Assembly (NCBI RefSeq): GCF_020166515.1
Contig: NZ_JAINZT010000006.1
Coordinates: forward strand, 405,643 to 469,642
Direction: 5' to 3'
Length of the DNA: 64,000 nucleotides
Source: Robertkochia flava
GTDB taxonomy: Bacteria; Bacteroidota; Bacteroidia; Flavobacteriales; Flavobacteriaceae
The position numbers were made by a program, and so were the translations under genes. Positions 8,687-18,059 of this stretch are shown here, one piece after another (position 1 is the stretch's first letter; each line of letters starts with the position of its first letter). Under the pieces are notes generated by a model. It did no database searches. It saw nothing but the letters and a program-made list of their open reading frames with translations, and was not told where the DNA came from.

Positions 8687-10255
8687 TTATATTAAAGGTA
8701 ACTTTATAAAAAAGGTACTTCCTTTATCTTTTTCACTTTCTGCATACACTTCTCCCTGATGGTCGTCAACAATGCTTTTTACATAGGCCAGTCCAAGACC
8801 ATGCCCCTTTACATTGTGAATATTTCCGGTTGATTCCCGGTAAAACTTCTCAAAGATCCGCTTTAAAACCGCCTTACTCATCCCTGCTCCCTGGTCGGAG
8901 ATACGAATGACGATACTGTTCTTTACATTTTCTGTATACACATCGATTTGAGGGCGTTCAGGCGAATACTTATTGGCATTATCCAAAACATTCACCAGGA
9001 TGTTGGTCAGGTGAAACTCACTGCCCAAAATTTCGGTTCTTGAGGCATCCAGATGAAGGTTCACTTCTCCTCCCCGATCTGCTACGATCAACTCGATATG
9101 ATCTACAGCATCCCGGATCAATTCATGCACATCCACCTTATCCTTGGTAATATCCAGCTGGTTTTTTTCCAGTTTAGATATCCGCAGTACGTTTTCGACC
9201 TGGGCGTGCATTCTTTTATTCTCATCCTTGATCATTTGCAGATACCGCATCACCTTGGACTGATCTTCAAGAACTTTAGGATTTTTAATGGCATCCAGCG
9301 CCAGATTGATCGTCGCAATAGGTGTTTTAAACTCATGCGTCATATTATTAATGAAATCCGTCTTGATCTCTGAGATCTGCTTTTGCCGGATAAGCTGATA
9401 CAACGCGCTGGAATAAGCAATAATGATAATCAGGGTAAAGATCACTGATAACATAGCCATTCCCAGAATCGAAGAGATCAGAAAGCGTTTTTTCTTGGGA
9501 AATCCGATCAGCAAATTGTAGCTGCTAATGCCTTCACTGTCTCTGAAGATCGGCGTTTTATAGGAAGAGCTGTGCAACCCTTTAAATCCGTCTGTCTTCA
9601 CCCGGGTAGGCAACCCCCAGCTATAGATCCCGAATTCATAATCCAGATCTATACTGTGGTTTCGAAGTTCCTGCTGCAACACCAGGTCAATATCCTTAGC
9701 ATCTACCCTGGAGTGAATCGGGAGTCGTTTTGCACGTTCCCTGAACATCTCTTCCATGGCGATACGATCGATCTGATCCAGGTTTCCGATCTTTTCTATA
9801 CGCTCCACCGGACTGTACACCCTGCCGTCGATCCCGAACTCTTCCCGATAGATCTCGGTGGTTCGTTTGGAGGTGTAATTTCTCAGGATCAGCGAATCCG
9901 TACTGTTTTCAATGAACGAAGGGGGAATCTGATAATCTTCCTCTAGAATACCGTGCCTGTAAATAAAAGTCTCATTGCTGCGGTTATCCGGAATAATAAC
10001 CATGAATTCCTTGAATTTACTGACTTCAGAAAAATCGAGACTATCATTGAGCTGCAGGTAGTAGTCGAGGGTCTCCCGATACTCCTTTTCCTCCATTTTG
10101 GTCGCCACTTCCTGAAGCACCTGCGAAATGGTATTAGAAAACTGTTCTTCCTTATCTTCCACCGCCGTCTTGATCCAATACCCCTGAACGAAAATGATAC
10201 CGATCAAAGACAAGCTCATCAGGACCACCAGAAGAACAAATAAGCGTCTACTCAT
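8687..10255 (-). CDS. Sensor histidine kinase (RprX-like)
   Basis: 522 residues. Transmembrane helices at about 5-25 and 259-281 flank a ~230-residue periplasmic sensor region of no recognised fold. The HisKA domain carries the phospho-acceptor His307 (NNMTHEFKTPIA). The ATPase domain shows the N box (NVLDNANKYS), G1 (DQGAGMS) and G2 (GHGLGLAY). It is cognate to the response regulator 4 bp downstream. It follows coaE with an 83-bp gap containing TTAAC repeats, which may be an autoregulatory operator. The signal sensed is unknown. Confidence 0.95.
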   Translation of the reverse strand: MSRRLFVLLVVLMSLSLIGIIFVQGYWIKTAVEDKEEQFSNTISQVLQEVATKMEEKEYRETLDYYLQLNDSLDFSEVSKFKEFMVIIPDNRSNETFIYRHGILEEDYQIPPSFIENSTDSLILRNYTSKRTTEIYREEFGIDGRVYSPVERIEKIGNLDQIDRIAMEEMFRERAKRLPIHSRVDAKDIDLVLQQELRNHSIDLDYEFGIYSWGLPTRVKTDGFKGLHSSSYKTPIFRDSEGISSYNLLIGFPKKKRFLISSILGMAMLSVIFTLIIIIAYSSALYQLIRQKQISEIKTDFINNMTHEFKTPIATINLALDAIKNPKVLEDQSKVMRYLQMIKDENKRMHAQVENVLRISKLEKNQLDITKDKVDVHELIRDAVDHIELIVADRGGEVNLHLDASRTEILGSEFHLTNILVNVLDNANKYSPERPQIDVYTENVKNSIVIRISDQGAGMSKAVLKRIFEKFYRESTGNIHNVKGHGLGLAYVKSIVDDHQGEVYAESEKDKGSTFFIKLPLI

Positions 10256-10288
10256 TCAGTCAAAATTAAAGTTTTGAAATCACCTTTG

Positions 10289-10324
10289 TTAACCATTTAA
10301 CCTAACGTTAACAAAAATGTTAAA
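10289..10324. promoter_or_regulatory. Repeated TTAAC half-sites upstream of the histidine kinase gene
   Basis: TTAAC occurs at 10289, 10297 and 10308, with TTAAA at 10320. The steps of 8, 11 and 12 bp fit roughly one helical turn, as expected for tandem OmpR-family dimers. GTTAAC is also palindromic at both outer positions. The placement just before the kinase-regulator operon suggests autoregulation. This is pattern reading only. Confidence 0.4.
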
Positions 10325-10338
10325 ATTTTTGAGGTTTT

Positions 10339-10917
10339 TTAATTTTTAACATAAAAACAGTGAATTTTTTTCACTATCCTCAATGTTTCCTCCAAATCAA
10401 TGTTTTCTATCACATAATCTGCCAGGGGAATTTTTTGCTCCTCAGGCCATTGATTTTCCATACGTGCAAGCACCTCTTGCCTGCTTACCCCATCTCTTTT
10501 GATCACCCTGGAAATCCGGATCTCCTTTGGCGCGGTAACCAGGATCACCTGGTCACATTTTGCTTGGCCTCCATGCTCAAATAAAATAGCAGCCTCATAG
10601 ATCACATAAGGCGATTGCTGCCTGCTGTACCACAATTGAAAGCGCTGGGCCACTGCAGGATGAATGATCGCATTAAGCGCATCGAGAAGTGTTTTATTAT
10701 CAAAGACAACAGAAGCAATATACCTGCGGTCCGGAAGGTTGTCCACAAAGGCCGAATCCCCGAGCAAATCACGTACCTTCTCTTTCACCGATTCATCTTC
10801 CTCCAGCAGTTTTCGCGCCTCCAGGTCTGCAATAAAAACAGGGACCCCAAGTTCGCCGAACATGGCAGCTACGGTTGATTTACCGCTCCCTATTCCTCCG
10901 GTCAGTCCTACGATCAT
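10339..10917 (-). CDS. coaE: Dephospho-CoA kinase
   Basis: 192 residues, the usual length. It catalyses the last step of coenzyme A synthesis, ATP-dependent phosphorylation of the 3'-hydroxyl of dephospho-CoA, in the cytoplasm. The P-loop is GLTGGIGSGKST at residues 4-15. The CoaE hallmark DADxxA-like segment is IADLEARKLL, and R-rich lid residues appear in SRVIKRDG. It overlaps the YbbR gene by 4 bp, so they are translationally coupled. coaBC, two steps earlier in the same pathway, lies 6 kb upstream in the same orientation. Confidence 0.95.
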   Translation of the reverse strand: MIVGLTGGIGSGKSTVAAMFGELGVPVFIADLEARKLLEEDESVKEKVRDLLGDSAFVDNLPDRRYIASVVFDNKTLLDALNAIIHPAVAQRFQLWYSRQQSPYVIYEAAILFEHGGQAKCDQVILVTAPKEIRISRVIKRDGVSRQEVLARMENQWPEEQKIPLADYVIENIDLEETLRIVKKIHCFYVKN

Positions 10918-11864
10918 GATCTGTTGATTAAATATTCCACCTTATTGTCAAGTAAGGTCACCTCTCTCACAAAGGATGGTTTCTCCACCACCTTTGGCAG
11001 TAGGTAAGCCTGATTGGCACTGATATCATTATAATCGCACACTACACGGAACCCTGAAGGCACCATGCGTTTCAGATCACTGATACTCGCCTTACACAAC
11101 AGGCGAATGTTTCTGGGAAAGGTTTTGATGGTCACGCCTTCAGGAATATTTTCCACCACAAGGGGCACTTCCAGTATCTTTTCTGAAAACCGGGCCACGG
11201 TTCCGGTAAGTATCACTGCAGATTGCTCCAGTTCGATCTTACGAATCGAATCGGGGATCAACACCCTTACCCTGCGATTAAAATCTTCCTTAACTCCTTT
11301 CATCATTACTTTTTCAGTAACCAGGCTGTCTATAGCCATTACCACATCTTCCGGCCCTTTGATCTCAATACTGTCCGGAACCACTTTAAGGGGCTCCGAA
11401 TATTCGTGATCTTCCTGGAAATTCACGGAGAGATCAGGAACCACTTTCACTTTTTTAAATTTATTCTCTCCAAGGGCCAGCCAAAGGGTATCCTTGAATA
11501 CCCGTCGAACCTCAATACCTCCATACTGATCTTTCAGTTGCGTTTCCAGCTCCTTTCGGCTTAGAAAATACCGTTGTCTTCGGGAACTAAAGGAAGCTAC
11601 ATCCAAAGACAGGTCTTTTCTGAATAATTTGTAGTTGAGCAAACGGTAGCCGCTCGCATTCACACTGGCATCAACAAATCTGTCGGGATCTCCGAGCATG
11701 AGTTTCTCTTTCGGAACATTATTATAGGTGAGATCCAGCCGGATCACCGAGGTATATATATCGGCCAGGGTGATCATCAACCAAATTATAAAGGAAAGTA
11801 TCAAAAACCCCAGAAAGGCAAGGGATTTTGGTTTCTTTAAGGCCTGGGTTACTTTTTTTACCAT
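10914..11864 (-). CDS. YbbR-like domain protein (CdaR-like)
   Basis: 316 residues. One N-terminal transmembrane helix at about 18-38 (LGFLILSFIIWLMITLADIY) is followed by extracytoplasmic beta-rich repeats of the YbbR type, with recurring VxVVPDSIEIKGP-like segments. In Firmicutes, YbbR/CdaR regulates the diadenylate cyclase CdaA; no cyclase gene is adjacent here, so that role is not implied. It is flanked by a glycosyltransferase (5-bp gap upstream) and coaE (4-bp overlap), an order often seen in flavobacteria. Its function in this group is not established. Confidence 0.8.
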   Translation of the reverse strand: MVKKVTQALKKPKSLAFLGFLILSFIIWLMITLADIYTSVIRLDLTYNNVPKEKLMLGDPDRFVDASVNASGYRLLNYKLFRKDLSLDVASFSSRRQRYFLSRKELETQLKDQYGGIEVRRVFKDTLWLALGENKFKKVKVVPDLSVNFQEDHEYSEPLKVVPDSIEIKGPEDVVMAIDSLVTEKVMMKGVKEDFNRRVRVLIPDSIRKIELEQSAVILTGTVARFSEKILEVPLVVENIPEGVTIKTFPRNIRLLCKASISDLKRMVPSGFRVVCDYNDISANQAYLLPKVVEKPSFVREVTLLDNKVEYLINRS

Positions 11865-11869
11865 AGGGC

Positions 11870-12874
11870 TTATCTGTTAAAAAATAAATTCGGAAAAACC
11901 TGCTCCGGATCTTTACCCAGTAAATTAATTAAAAAATGAGAGCGAACAAAGGCCGTTCCATATCCAAAAAACTGCACCAGCACCGCAAAAACCGCCATTA
12001 AGGCCACCTTAACAGACTTCTCTGCACCCAGGGCAGCCAAAAACACAAGGGCAAAATACACGATATAAAAATACCCGAGGAAGGTCCATCCAAACAAAGA
12101 CGTAATCAGGGCCAGGAACAGCCCCGCTGTAAAGATCGTCGGAAACCAATAGGTAATTCGTCGTGTATGTGGATGCCAGGAATTCAAAATGGGCCGTACC
12201 ATTCCGAATTTCTTTACCTGGGTATAAAAGCTTTTCCAGGATATTCTTCGCTTGTGATATACAAAGGCTTTTGGAAAAAGCCTGGTCATAAAGCCCGCAG
12301 CCCAGATCCTTATGGTGAGGTCCGGATCTTCTCCGGGATGAATCACTCCAAAGCCTCCGGTTTGCTCAAAGGCTTTCCTGGAGATCCCCATATTAAAACT
12401 TCTGGGCTGGAACCTGCTTACCGCTTTTTTACCTCCCCGGATACCTCCGGTGGTTAAAAACGAGGTCATCGCAAAGTTGATCGCTTTTTGCAGGTCAGTA
12501 AACGAAGCATGAGCCGCATCCGGCCCCCCGAAACAATCCACAAAATCCCGCTGCAACTCTGTCTCCACCTCCCGCAAATAGGAAGTTGGCAACAGGCAGT
12601 CCGAATCGAGAATAATAAAATAATTACCCTGTGCATGACGCATGCCGTAATTCCTCGAATCCCCGGGTCCGCTGTTCTCTTTTTTAAAATAAGCGATCCT
12701 GAGGTGTTCCGAATATTCCTCCACCACAGCCTGCGCATCCTTCTCAGAGCCGTCTTCAACGATCACCACCTCAAAAGGGGTCTCCCCTTCCAGAAGTGTC
12801 ATGCTGTGAAGTAACTCCCGAATCTCCCGGGGTCGGTTATATACCGGTATAATAAATGAAAAAGATATATTCAT
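11870..12874 (-). CDS. Family 2 glycosyltransferase with C-terminal membrane helices
   Basis: 334 residues. The N-terminal GT-A fold starts FSFIIPVYNRP, has the nucleotide-binding VVIVEDGS segment near 36-43 and the metal-binding DSD at 90-92. An acceptor-side region GEDPDLTIR lies near residue 190. Two or three hydrophobic helices follow at about 243-290 and 296-320. Such enzymes transfer sugars to lipid carriers or envelope glycans at the cytoplasmic face of the inner membrane. The acceptor cannot be predicted. It is first in a tight unit with the YbbR and coaE genes, and a terminator separates it from fabI. Confidence 0.88.
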   Translation of the reverse strand: MNISFSFIIPVYNRPREIRELLHSMTLLEGETPFEVVIVEDGSEKDAQAVVEEYSEHLRIAYFKKENSGPGDSRNYGMRHAQGNYFIILDSDCLLPTSYLREVETELQRDFVDCFGGPDAAHASFTDLQKAINFAMTSFLTTGGIRGGKKAVSRFQPRSFNMGISRKAFEQTGGFGVIHPGEDPDLTIRIWAAGFMTRLFPKAFVYHKRRISWKSFYTQVKKFGMVRPILNSWHPHTRRITYWFPTIFTAGLFLALITSLFGWTFLGYFYIVYFALVFLAALGAEKSVKVALMAVFAVLVQFFGYGTAFVRSHFLINLLGKDPEQVFPNLFFNR

Positions 12875-12937
12875 AGCTCGTCGTGCAGGACGCTTTGCGA
12901 ATCCTCCATGGGTGCAAAAGTAGGGATTCTCAACATA

Positions 12938-12969
12938 AAAAAGGCCACCCTACTACAGGTGGCCTTTTC
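12938..12969 (-). terminator. Terminator downstream of fabI
   Basis: GGCCACC / GGTGGCC arms with A-rich sequence on one side and T-rich on the other, so it can work in both directions. It lies about 20 bp after the fabI stop and 64 bp before the glycosyltransferase start. Confidence 0.85.
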
Positions 12970-12987
12970 ATACTCATATTCGTTTGG

Positions 12988-13800
12988 TTATTCCATAAAT
13001 TTTTCCATCACTTCATTGCTTACCCCGGTATTGGAGAAACCACCGTCATGGAAGAGGTTTTGCATGGTCACCTTTTTGGTGAGGTCAGAGAACAGACTCA
13101 CTGTGTAGTCTGCACAGTCATCGGCCGATGCATTCCCCAGTGGGGACATTTGCTCTGCATAGGCAATAAACCCGTCGAAACCTTTAACCCCCTGTCCTGC
13201 GGTAGTTGGCGTTGGCGACTGGGAAATGGTATTTACACGTACCTTTTTATCTTTTCCGAAAAAGTAACCAAAGCTTCTTGCGATCGACTCCAGGTAAGCC
13301 TTATTATCGGCCATATCGTTATAATCCGGGAAACTACGCTGAGCGGCCATGTAGGTCAGGGCAACAATACTACCCCACTCGTTCATGGCATCCTTCTGAT
13401 ACAGGGTCTGACATACCTTATGGAAGGATAACGCGGAGACATCCCATCCTTTTTCGGTAAACCCGTAATTCTGATCGGTATAGGCTCTTCCTTTTCTCAC
13501 GTTGACGGACATCCCGATGGAGTGCAGTACAAAATCGATCTTTCCGCCAAGAATCTCCATTGACTTTTCCACCAGGTTGGCCAGATCGTCCATATCGGTA
13601 GCATCTGCCGGAATGATCTCCGATCCGGTTTGCTCTGCCAGGTTCTTAATCTGACCCATACGCATGGCGATCGGAGCATTGGTCAATACAAATTCTGCAC
13701 CTTCTTCGTGCGCCCTTACCGCTGTTTTCCACGCTATTGAATTCTCATCCAGGGCTCCGAAGATGATTCCTTTCTTACCTTTTAATAGATTATAAGACAT
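12988..13800 (-). CDS. fabI: Enoyl-[acyl-carrier-protein] reductase (NADH), FabI type
   Basis: 270 residues. It reduces trans-2-enoyl-ACP in the last step of each fatty-acid elongation round. This divergent short-chain dehydrogenase has the FabI-type cofactor start KGIIFGALDENSIAWK and the catalytic Tyr-x6-Lys pair in FPDYNDMADNKAYLE. An SQSPTPTTAGQG loop takes the place of the usual TLAASGI substrate-loop region. It is followed by its own terminator, and a TAnnTTTG box lies 44 bp upstream, so it may be transcribed alone. It is the direct neighbour of recN, as in many Bacteroidetes. Confidence 0.95.
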   Translation of the reverse strand: MSYNLLKGKKGIIFGALDENSIAWKTAVRAHEEGAEFVLTNAPIAMRMGQIKNLAEQTGSEIIPADATDMDDLANLVEKSMEILGGKIDFVLHSIGMSVNVRKGRAYTDQNYGFTEKGWDVSALSFHKVCQTLYQKDAMNEWGSIVALTYMAAQRSFPDYNDMADNKAYLESIARSFGYFFGKDKKVRVNTISQSPTPTTAGQGVKGFDGFIAYAEQMSPLGNASADDCADYTVSLFSDLTKKVTMQNLFHDGGFSNTGVSNEVMEKFME

Positions 13801-13843
13801 ATGCTTAAATGTTAATTTTGCTTATCAGTTGTTTATTGCGGGT

Positions 13844-13851
13844 CAAAAATA
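13844..13851 (-). promoter_or_regulatory. Candidate -7 promoter element of fabI
   Basis: The minus strand reads TATTTTTG, matching the Bacteroidetes -7 consensus TAnnTTTG, 44 bp before the fabI ATG. No good TTTG element is visible at the expected 19-bp spacing. Confidence 0.5.
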
Positions 13852-13913
13852 TTGAAATTATTCTAAAAAATTTTGAAACACCCGCATTTTAAGGTCCTTG
13901 CCCCTTAAACACC

Positions 13914-15575
13914 TCAGGCTTTGGTAGTGAGCAATTCCCTGGCATGGGCAAGGGCAGAGTCTGATAATTGTTTCCCTCCCAGCATTTCTGCCAGCTCCTC
14001 TATACGCTCCTGTTCCTCCAGGGCCTTCATACTGGAAACGGTCTGTCCTGCCTCATCGGCCTTAAATACCTTGAATTGTTTATCTCCCTTTGCTGCTACC
14101 TGGGGTAAGTGCGTAATGGTAAACACCTGCATGGTAGCGCTCATCTCCTTCATGATCCCCGCCATTTTGTTAGATACCTCCCCGGAAACCCCCGTATCGA
14201 TCTCGTCAAACATAATGGTAGGAAGTTTCATATAACGGGCTAACATGGATTTGATAACCAACATGATCCTGGACAACTCCCCTCCCGAGGCCACCTTCTT
14301 CAGTTCGCTGAACACCCCTCCTTTATTCGCGGAGAAGAGGAACTGCAGATCGTCTTTCCCATTGCCTCTTAAATCATCTGTTTCCTCCAGCTGGATATCA
14401 AATTTTGCATTTGGCATACCCAGCGGACCTAAGGCGCTTTCCAGGTTCTTTTGCAGCCCGGGAACCACCTCTAATCGTTTCGCCCGGATCTGCGATGCCA
14501 GTTCCTCCAGCTGGGTTCTGAGTTTTTCCGCCTCAGCCTCCATCTGTTCAATACGCTCATCCAGCCCCTCTGTAGCTAAAACCTTATCTTCCAGCGCTTT
14601 TTGAATGGCTATTAATTCATCCATTCCGGCAACCCCGTGTTTTTTCTGCAAATCATAGATCTGCTGCAGGCGCTCATTGGTACGCTCCAACAACTGAGGG
14701 TCATCTTCCAACTCCTCCTCCATGGTCTTGAGCTCATTTCCCGCATCATCGAGTTCCAGGAAGGCAGACTCCATTCTTTTGGCGAGCTCCTGATATCTTT
14801 CCCCAAAAGAAGAAAGTTTTTTCATGGCGTTCTTCAGGTCAACCAATTGCCCAAGAACTCCAAACTGTTCCGATTCCAGCAGCTGCACTCCATATCCCAG
14901 TTGTTCCTTGATGAACTCCACATTATTGAGCTTCTCATAAGTTTCTTCCAGCTCTTCGAGCATGCCGGCTTCCAGTTTGGCTTCCTGCAGCTCCCCTAAC
15001 AGGAATTGATTGTAATCGTACTCCCTGAGGGATTCCCGCTTTTCTTCCTGTAGCCGGGATAATTGTTTACCCAAGGATCTCCATGTCTTAAGTTTGGCCG
15101 AATAAGCCTCCAGCAATTCAAAATTCCCGGCTACTGCGTCGAGAAAACGAAACTGAAAATCGTTATCGGTTAACTTCAGGGTTTGGTGCTGAGAATGAAT
15201 ATCCACCAACTGCTCTCCCAACCCGGAGAGTACCGTAAGGGTTACAGGGGTATCATTAATAAAGGCCCGGGATTTTCCACAGGGAAGGATCTCCCTTCTC
15301 AAAATGGTCATTTCCTCAAAGTCAAGATCTTCTTCTTCAAAAAATGCATGCAATCCATACCCGCGAATATCAAAGGTGGCTTCCAGAATACACTTTTCTG
15401 AAGCATCTCTCAAACTGTTCAGGTCTGCCCTTTTCCCGAGGATCAGCGACAACCCTCCAAGCAGAATGGATTTACCGGCCCCGGTTTCTCCGGTTATGGT
15501 AGTAAAGCCCTCGTTAAAGCTCACCTGGAGCTCATCGATCAGGGCATAATTTTTAATACTAAGAGATTTTAACAA
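13914..15575 (-). CDS. recN: DNA repair protein RecN
   Basis: 553 residues, typical for RecN. This is an SMC-like ATPase that acts early in double-strand break repair by bridging DNA ends. The N-terminal Walker A is GETGAGKS at 29-36. A long helical coiled coil runs from about 155 to 370. The C-terminal half has the ABC signature ASGGELSRIM and Walker B TIMFDEIDTGVSG, then THLPQVAAKGD. The start at 15575 gives the canonical MLKSLSIKNYALID. It lies between the DUF4835 gene (57-bp gap) and fabI (113-bp gap). I see no LexA-type operator. Confidence 0.96.
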   Translation of the reverse strand: MLKSLSIKNYALIDELQVSFNEGFTTITGETGAGKSILLGGLSLILGKRADLNSLRDASEKCILEATFDIRGYGLHAFFEEEDLDFEEMTILRREILPCGKSRAFINDTPVTLTVLSGLGEQLVDIHSQHQTLKLTDNDFQFRFLDAVAGNFELLEAYSAKLKTWRSLGKQLSRLQEEKRESLREYDYNQFLLGELQEAKLEAGMLEELEETYEKLNNVEFIKEQLGYGVQLLESEQFGVLGQLVDLKNAMKKLSSFGERYQELAKRMESAFLELDDAGNELKTMEEELEDDPQLLERTNERLQQIYDLQKKHGVAGMDELIAIQKALEDKVLATEGLDERIEQMEAEAEKLRTQLEELASQIRAKRLEVVPGLQKNLESALGPLGMPNAKFDIQLEETDDLRGNGKDDLQFLFSANKGGVFSELKKVASGGELSRIMLVIKSMLARYMKLPTIMFDEIDTGVSGEVSNKMAGIMKEMSATMQVFTITHLPQVAAKGDKQFKVFKADEAGQTVSSMKALEEQERIEELAEMLGGKQLSDSALAHARELLTTKA

Positions 15576-15632
15576 GGTCTTTGATTTTCCCCCAAATATA
15601 AAGGTATTTTACAGTCGAAAAAAACAGGAGGA

Positions 15633-16520
15633 TCAGTTAATCCTCGACCAGGTATCACTGTATAGCGGGGCTATTCTGGAAAGGATGCTCACCAGGGCAC
15701 TTGTATCCATTTGCGGACCCCCGCTAAAGACATTGGCGATCTCTTCGGATTTGGCATCAAAGAAGGTTTGAAGCACAAAGGAATTTGGACGGTTTTCGTT
15801 AAGACGCTCAAAAAGATTCATCGAGGCTGCCATGGAGCGCTTGGCCAGCAAGGTGTTCTCGGTCATACCATCCAGCCCTAATCGGTGGTAGTTATACAGT
15901 GCCAGCCGGTATTCCCTGAAGGTATTAGACAAGAGGTTATCGACAAGCTCCCAGCGGGTTCTGTTCCCGTCGGTTTGCTGCCATCCCTGATACCCGCTCC
16001 CCTGAGCAAGCCCGACGATATTCTGCGCCTGTTTAAAAAAAGGAGTGCCTCCCTCCCTGGAAAAGGTATCGGCATCGATACCCAGGATCACGTACACATA
16101 ATAGGTGATCACCGCCGTAAGGTTAGATTCAAACACGTTAGGATTATAGAACAGCGGCTGAAACTCCACATAATTAAAACTGAACTGCTTGTCCTGGTGG
16201 TTAAAAACCGGAGACTGATAGGTACTATTAAATACCGGTCTGTTTGACTGGATCTGCAAGGTACCCGAAAAACTGCTGTTCTCGTAATCGGTGATGGTTA
16301 GCAACATACTGCACTCAATGCGCTTTTCAGGCGCTACCTCCCGATTGCTCCACCGTGTTTTATTGATAAAATCGTTGAGGGATCGTTCCAGGGTACGGAA
16401 GATCTGCTGGTTGGTTTGCTCGACCTGATCAGAATTTACTATAACCGTACAGTTAAGCTCCTGGGCCGAAATGTTGAGTCCCACCAGTAAAAGGATGAAA
16501 AAACTAATTTTCTTTAGCAT
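15633..16520 (-). CDS. DUF4835 family exported protein
   Basis: About 295 residues from ATG at 16520. A signal peptide (MLKKISFFILLLVGLNISAQ) precedes a mature protein starting ELNCTV. It has no catalytic motif that I recognise. The family is common in Bacteroidetes and is nearly always next to coaBC and recN, as here. The gene overlaps the end of coaBC by 17 bp. An alternative ATG at 16541 would add seven residues and lengthen the overlap to 38 bp, with a poorer signal peptide. Location is probably periplasmic or outer-membrane associated; the function is unknown. Confidence 0.85.
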   Translation of the reverse strand: MLKKISFFILLLVGLNISAQELNCTVIVNSDQVEQTNQQIFRTLERSLNDFINKTRWSNREVAPEKRIECSMLLTITDYENSSFSGTLQIQSNRPVFNSTYQSPVFNHQDKQFSFNYVEFQPLFYNPNVFESNLTAVITYYVYVILGIDADTFSREGGTPFFKQAQNIVGLAQGSGYQGWQQTDGNRTRWELVDNLLSNTFREYRLALYNYHRLGLDGMTENTLLAKRSMAASMNLFERLNENRPNSFVLQTFFDAKSEEIANVFSGGPQMDTSALVSILSRIAPLYSDTWSRIN

Positions 16521-17724
16521 CAAAACGAAGAAGAATTTCATTAAAAATATCCCCCGCCACTTCGGCTTTGGATTTCAGGGGGAACGATTTCTCTGTTCCG
16601 TCCTTGCTTATAAAAGTAATTTTATTTGTCGGTTTTCCAAAACCTGCGCCCTCATCCATCAAGGAATTGAGCACAATAGCATTGAGATTCTTCCTCCTGA
16701 GCTTTTCTCTGGCATTTTCCAGCTCATTCTGGGTCTCCAGGGCAAATCCAACAAGGTACTGCTCTTTTTTCACGGATCCCAGGGAAGCCAGAATATCATC
16801 TGTAGGCTCCAGAGGGATATTCATGGAGGCTGTTTTCTTTTTAATCTTTTGACCAGCCACCTGTGCAGGCCTGTAGTCGGCTACTGCGGCAGCCATGATG
16901 GTTATTTGGGTGTCCGGATAATGGCGATGCACCTCTTCGTACATCTCCCTGGCTGTAGAAATACGGATCAGTTTAATGCCGGGATTTTGGATCTCCAGAT
17001 GGGTGGGTCCCGAGACCAGAACCACCTCCGCACCAAGCGCTGCTGCTTTGCACGCCAGCTCGAAGCCCATTTTTCCCGAGGAATGATTACCGATAAACCT
17101 CACCGGATCAATAGGCTCGTAGGTGGGACCTGCCGTAATGAGCACCTTTTTCCCGTATAGTGGGGCAGCGGCCTTAAGATGCTCCTCTATAAAGTCTACA
17201 ATAGCATCCGGTTCGGCCATACGCCCTTCTCCGACCAGGCCACTGGCAAGTTCGCCATGGGCAGCCGGAATAACGGTATTCCCGTATTCCTGTAATTTTT
17301 TTAATGAATTGGTGGTGGTGGGATGCTTGTACATGTCCAGGTCCATGGCAGGTGCCACATACACCGGACATTTAGCAGAAAGGTAGGTCGCCAGCAGCAA
17401 GCTGTCGCAAACCCCATTTGCCATTTTAGAGAGAGTATTTGCCGTGGCAGGGGCAATAACCATAAGATCCGCCCATAACCCCAGGTCGACATGGTTATTC
17501 CAGACATCATTTTCATCCTCCTCGTTGGTAAAGGAAGACAGCACCGGATGTTTGGATAATGTAGAAAGCGTTAAAGGGGTGACAAAATCTTTAGCACTCT
17601 CTGTCATCACCACTTTAACGCTAGCTCCGGCCTTGATAAGACTTCTTACCAAAATGGCCGATTTATAAGCGGCTATACCACCGGTTATCCCAAGCAGAAC
17701 TTTCTTGCCGCTAAGTATGGACAT
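16504..17724 (-). CDS. coaBC: Bifunctional phosphopantothenoylcysteine decarboxylase / phosphopantothenate-cysteine ligase
   Basis: 406 residues, full length for CoaBC. The N-terminal flavoprotein CoaC domain has GITGGIAAYKSA near residue 12, the active-site-type NHVDLGLWAD segment and the PAMDLDMY substrate loop. The C-terminal CoaB domain starts near residue 190 (VLITAGPTYEPIDPVRF) and includes NHSSGKMG and AAAVADYRP. It converts 4'-phosphopantothenate to 4'-phosphopantetheine for CoA synthesis. It begins 3 bp after rpoZ and overlaps the DUF4835 gene, so it is part of one operon with bamD and rpoZ. Confidence 0.96.
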   Translation of the reverse strand: MSILSGKKVLLGITGGIAAYKSAILVRSLIKAGASVKVVMTESAKDFVTPLTLSTLSKHPVLSSFTNEEDENDVWNNHVDLGLWADLMVIAPATANTLSKMANGVCDSLLLATYLSAKCPVYVAPAMDLDMYKHPTTTNSLKKLQEYGNTVIPAAHGELASGLVGEGRMAEPDAIVDFIEEHLKAAAPLYGKKVLITAGPTYEPIDPVRFIGNHSSGKMGFELACKAAALGAEVVLVSGPTHLEIQNPGIKLIRISTAREMYEEVHRHYPDTQITIMAAAVADYRPAQVAGQKIKKKTASMNIPLEPTDDILASLGSVKKEQYLVGFALETQNELENAREKLRRKNLNAIVLNSLMDEGAGFGKPTNKITFISKDGTEKSFPLKSKAEVAGDIFNEILLRFDAKEN

Positions 17725-17727
17725 GCC

Positions 17728-18051
17728 CTACTCTTTTTCAGTATTCCTGTAATAAATCTTATCGTTAAGCCACTCTTCGATCGCAATAGCGTGTGGCTTA
17801 GGAAGCTTCTCATAGAACTTAGACACCTCGATCTGCTCCTTATTCTCAAAGATCTCTTCAAGACTATCGGTATAGGTAGCAAACTCCTCGAGTTTCTCGA
17901 TAAGCTCTTTTTTGATTTCTGCATTGATCTGATTGGCACGCTTTGCCACTACAGAAATAGCCTCGTAGATGTTCTCTGTTGGCGCATCGATCTTGTTACG
18001 GTTATAGGTAACGGTCGAAACCGGCGCTTCAGAATTTCTAACTTCACTCAT
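17728..18051 (-). CDS. rpoZ: DNA-directed RNA polymerase omega subunit
   Basis: 107 residues. It has the omega-type core ENIYEAISVVAKRANQINAEIK near residues 26-47, which aligns with the helix that clamps the beta' subunit. A flavobacterial C-terminal extension follows, rich in Glu and Lys. It lies between bamD (8-bp gap) and coaBC (3-bp gap), the standard order in this class. The product stabilises RNA polymerase assembly. It diverges strongly from the E. coli subunit, so the assignment rests on the motif plus context. Confidence 0.88.
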   Translation of the reverse strand: MSEVRNSEAPVSTVTYNRNKIDAPTENIYEAISVVAKRANQINAEIKKELIEKLEEFATYTDSLEEIFENKEQIEVSKFYEKLPKPHAIAIEEWLNDKIYYRNTEKE

Positions 18052-18059
18052 GATATAAG

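Noticed and set aside
12883..13431. Long plus-strand open frame opposite fabI
   Set aside because: It is a shadow of the fabI reading frame. fabI motifs are intact on the minus strand and the shadow shows no domain.
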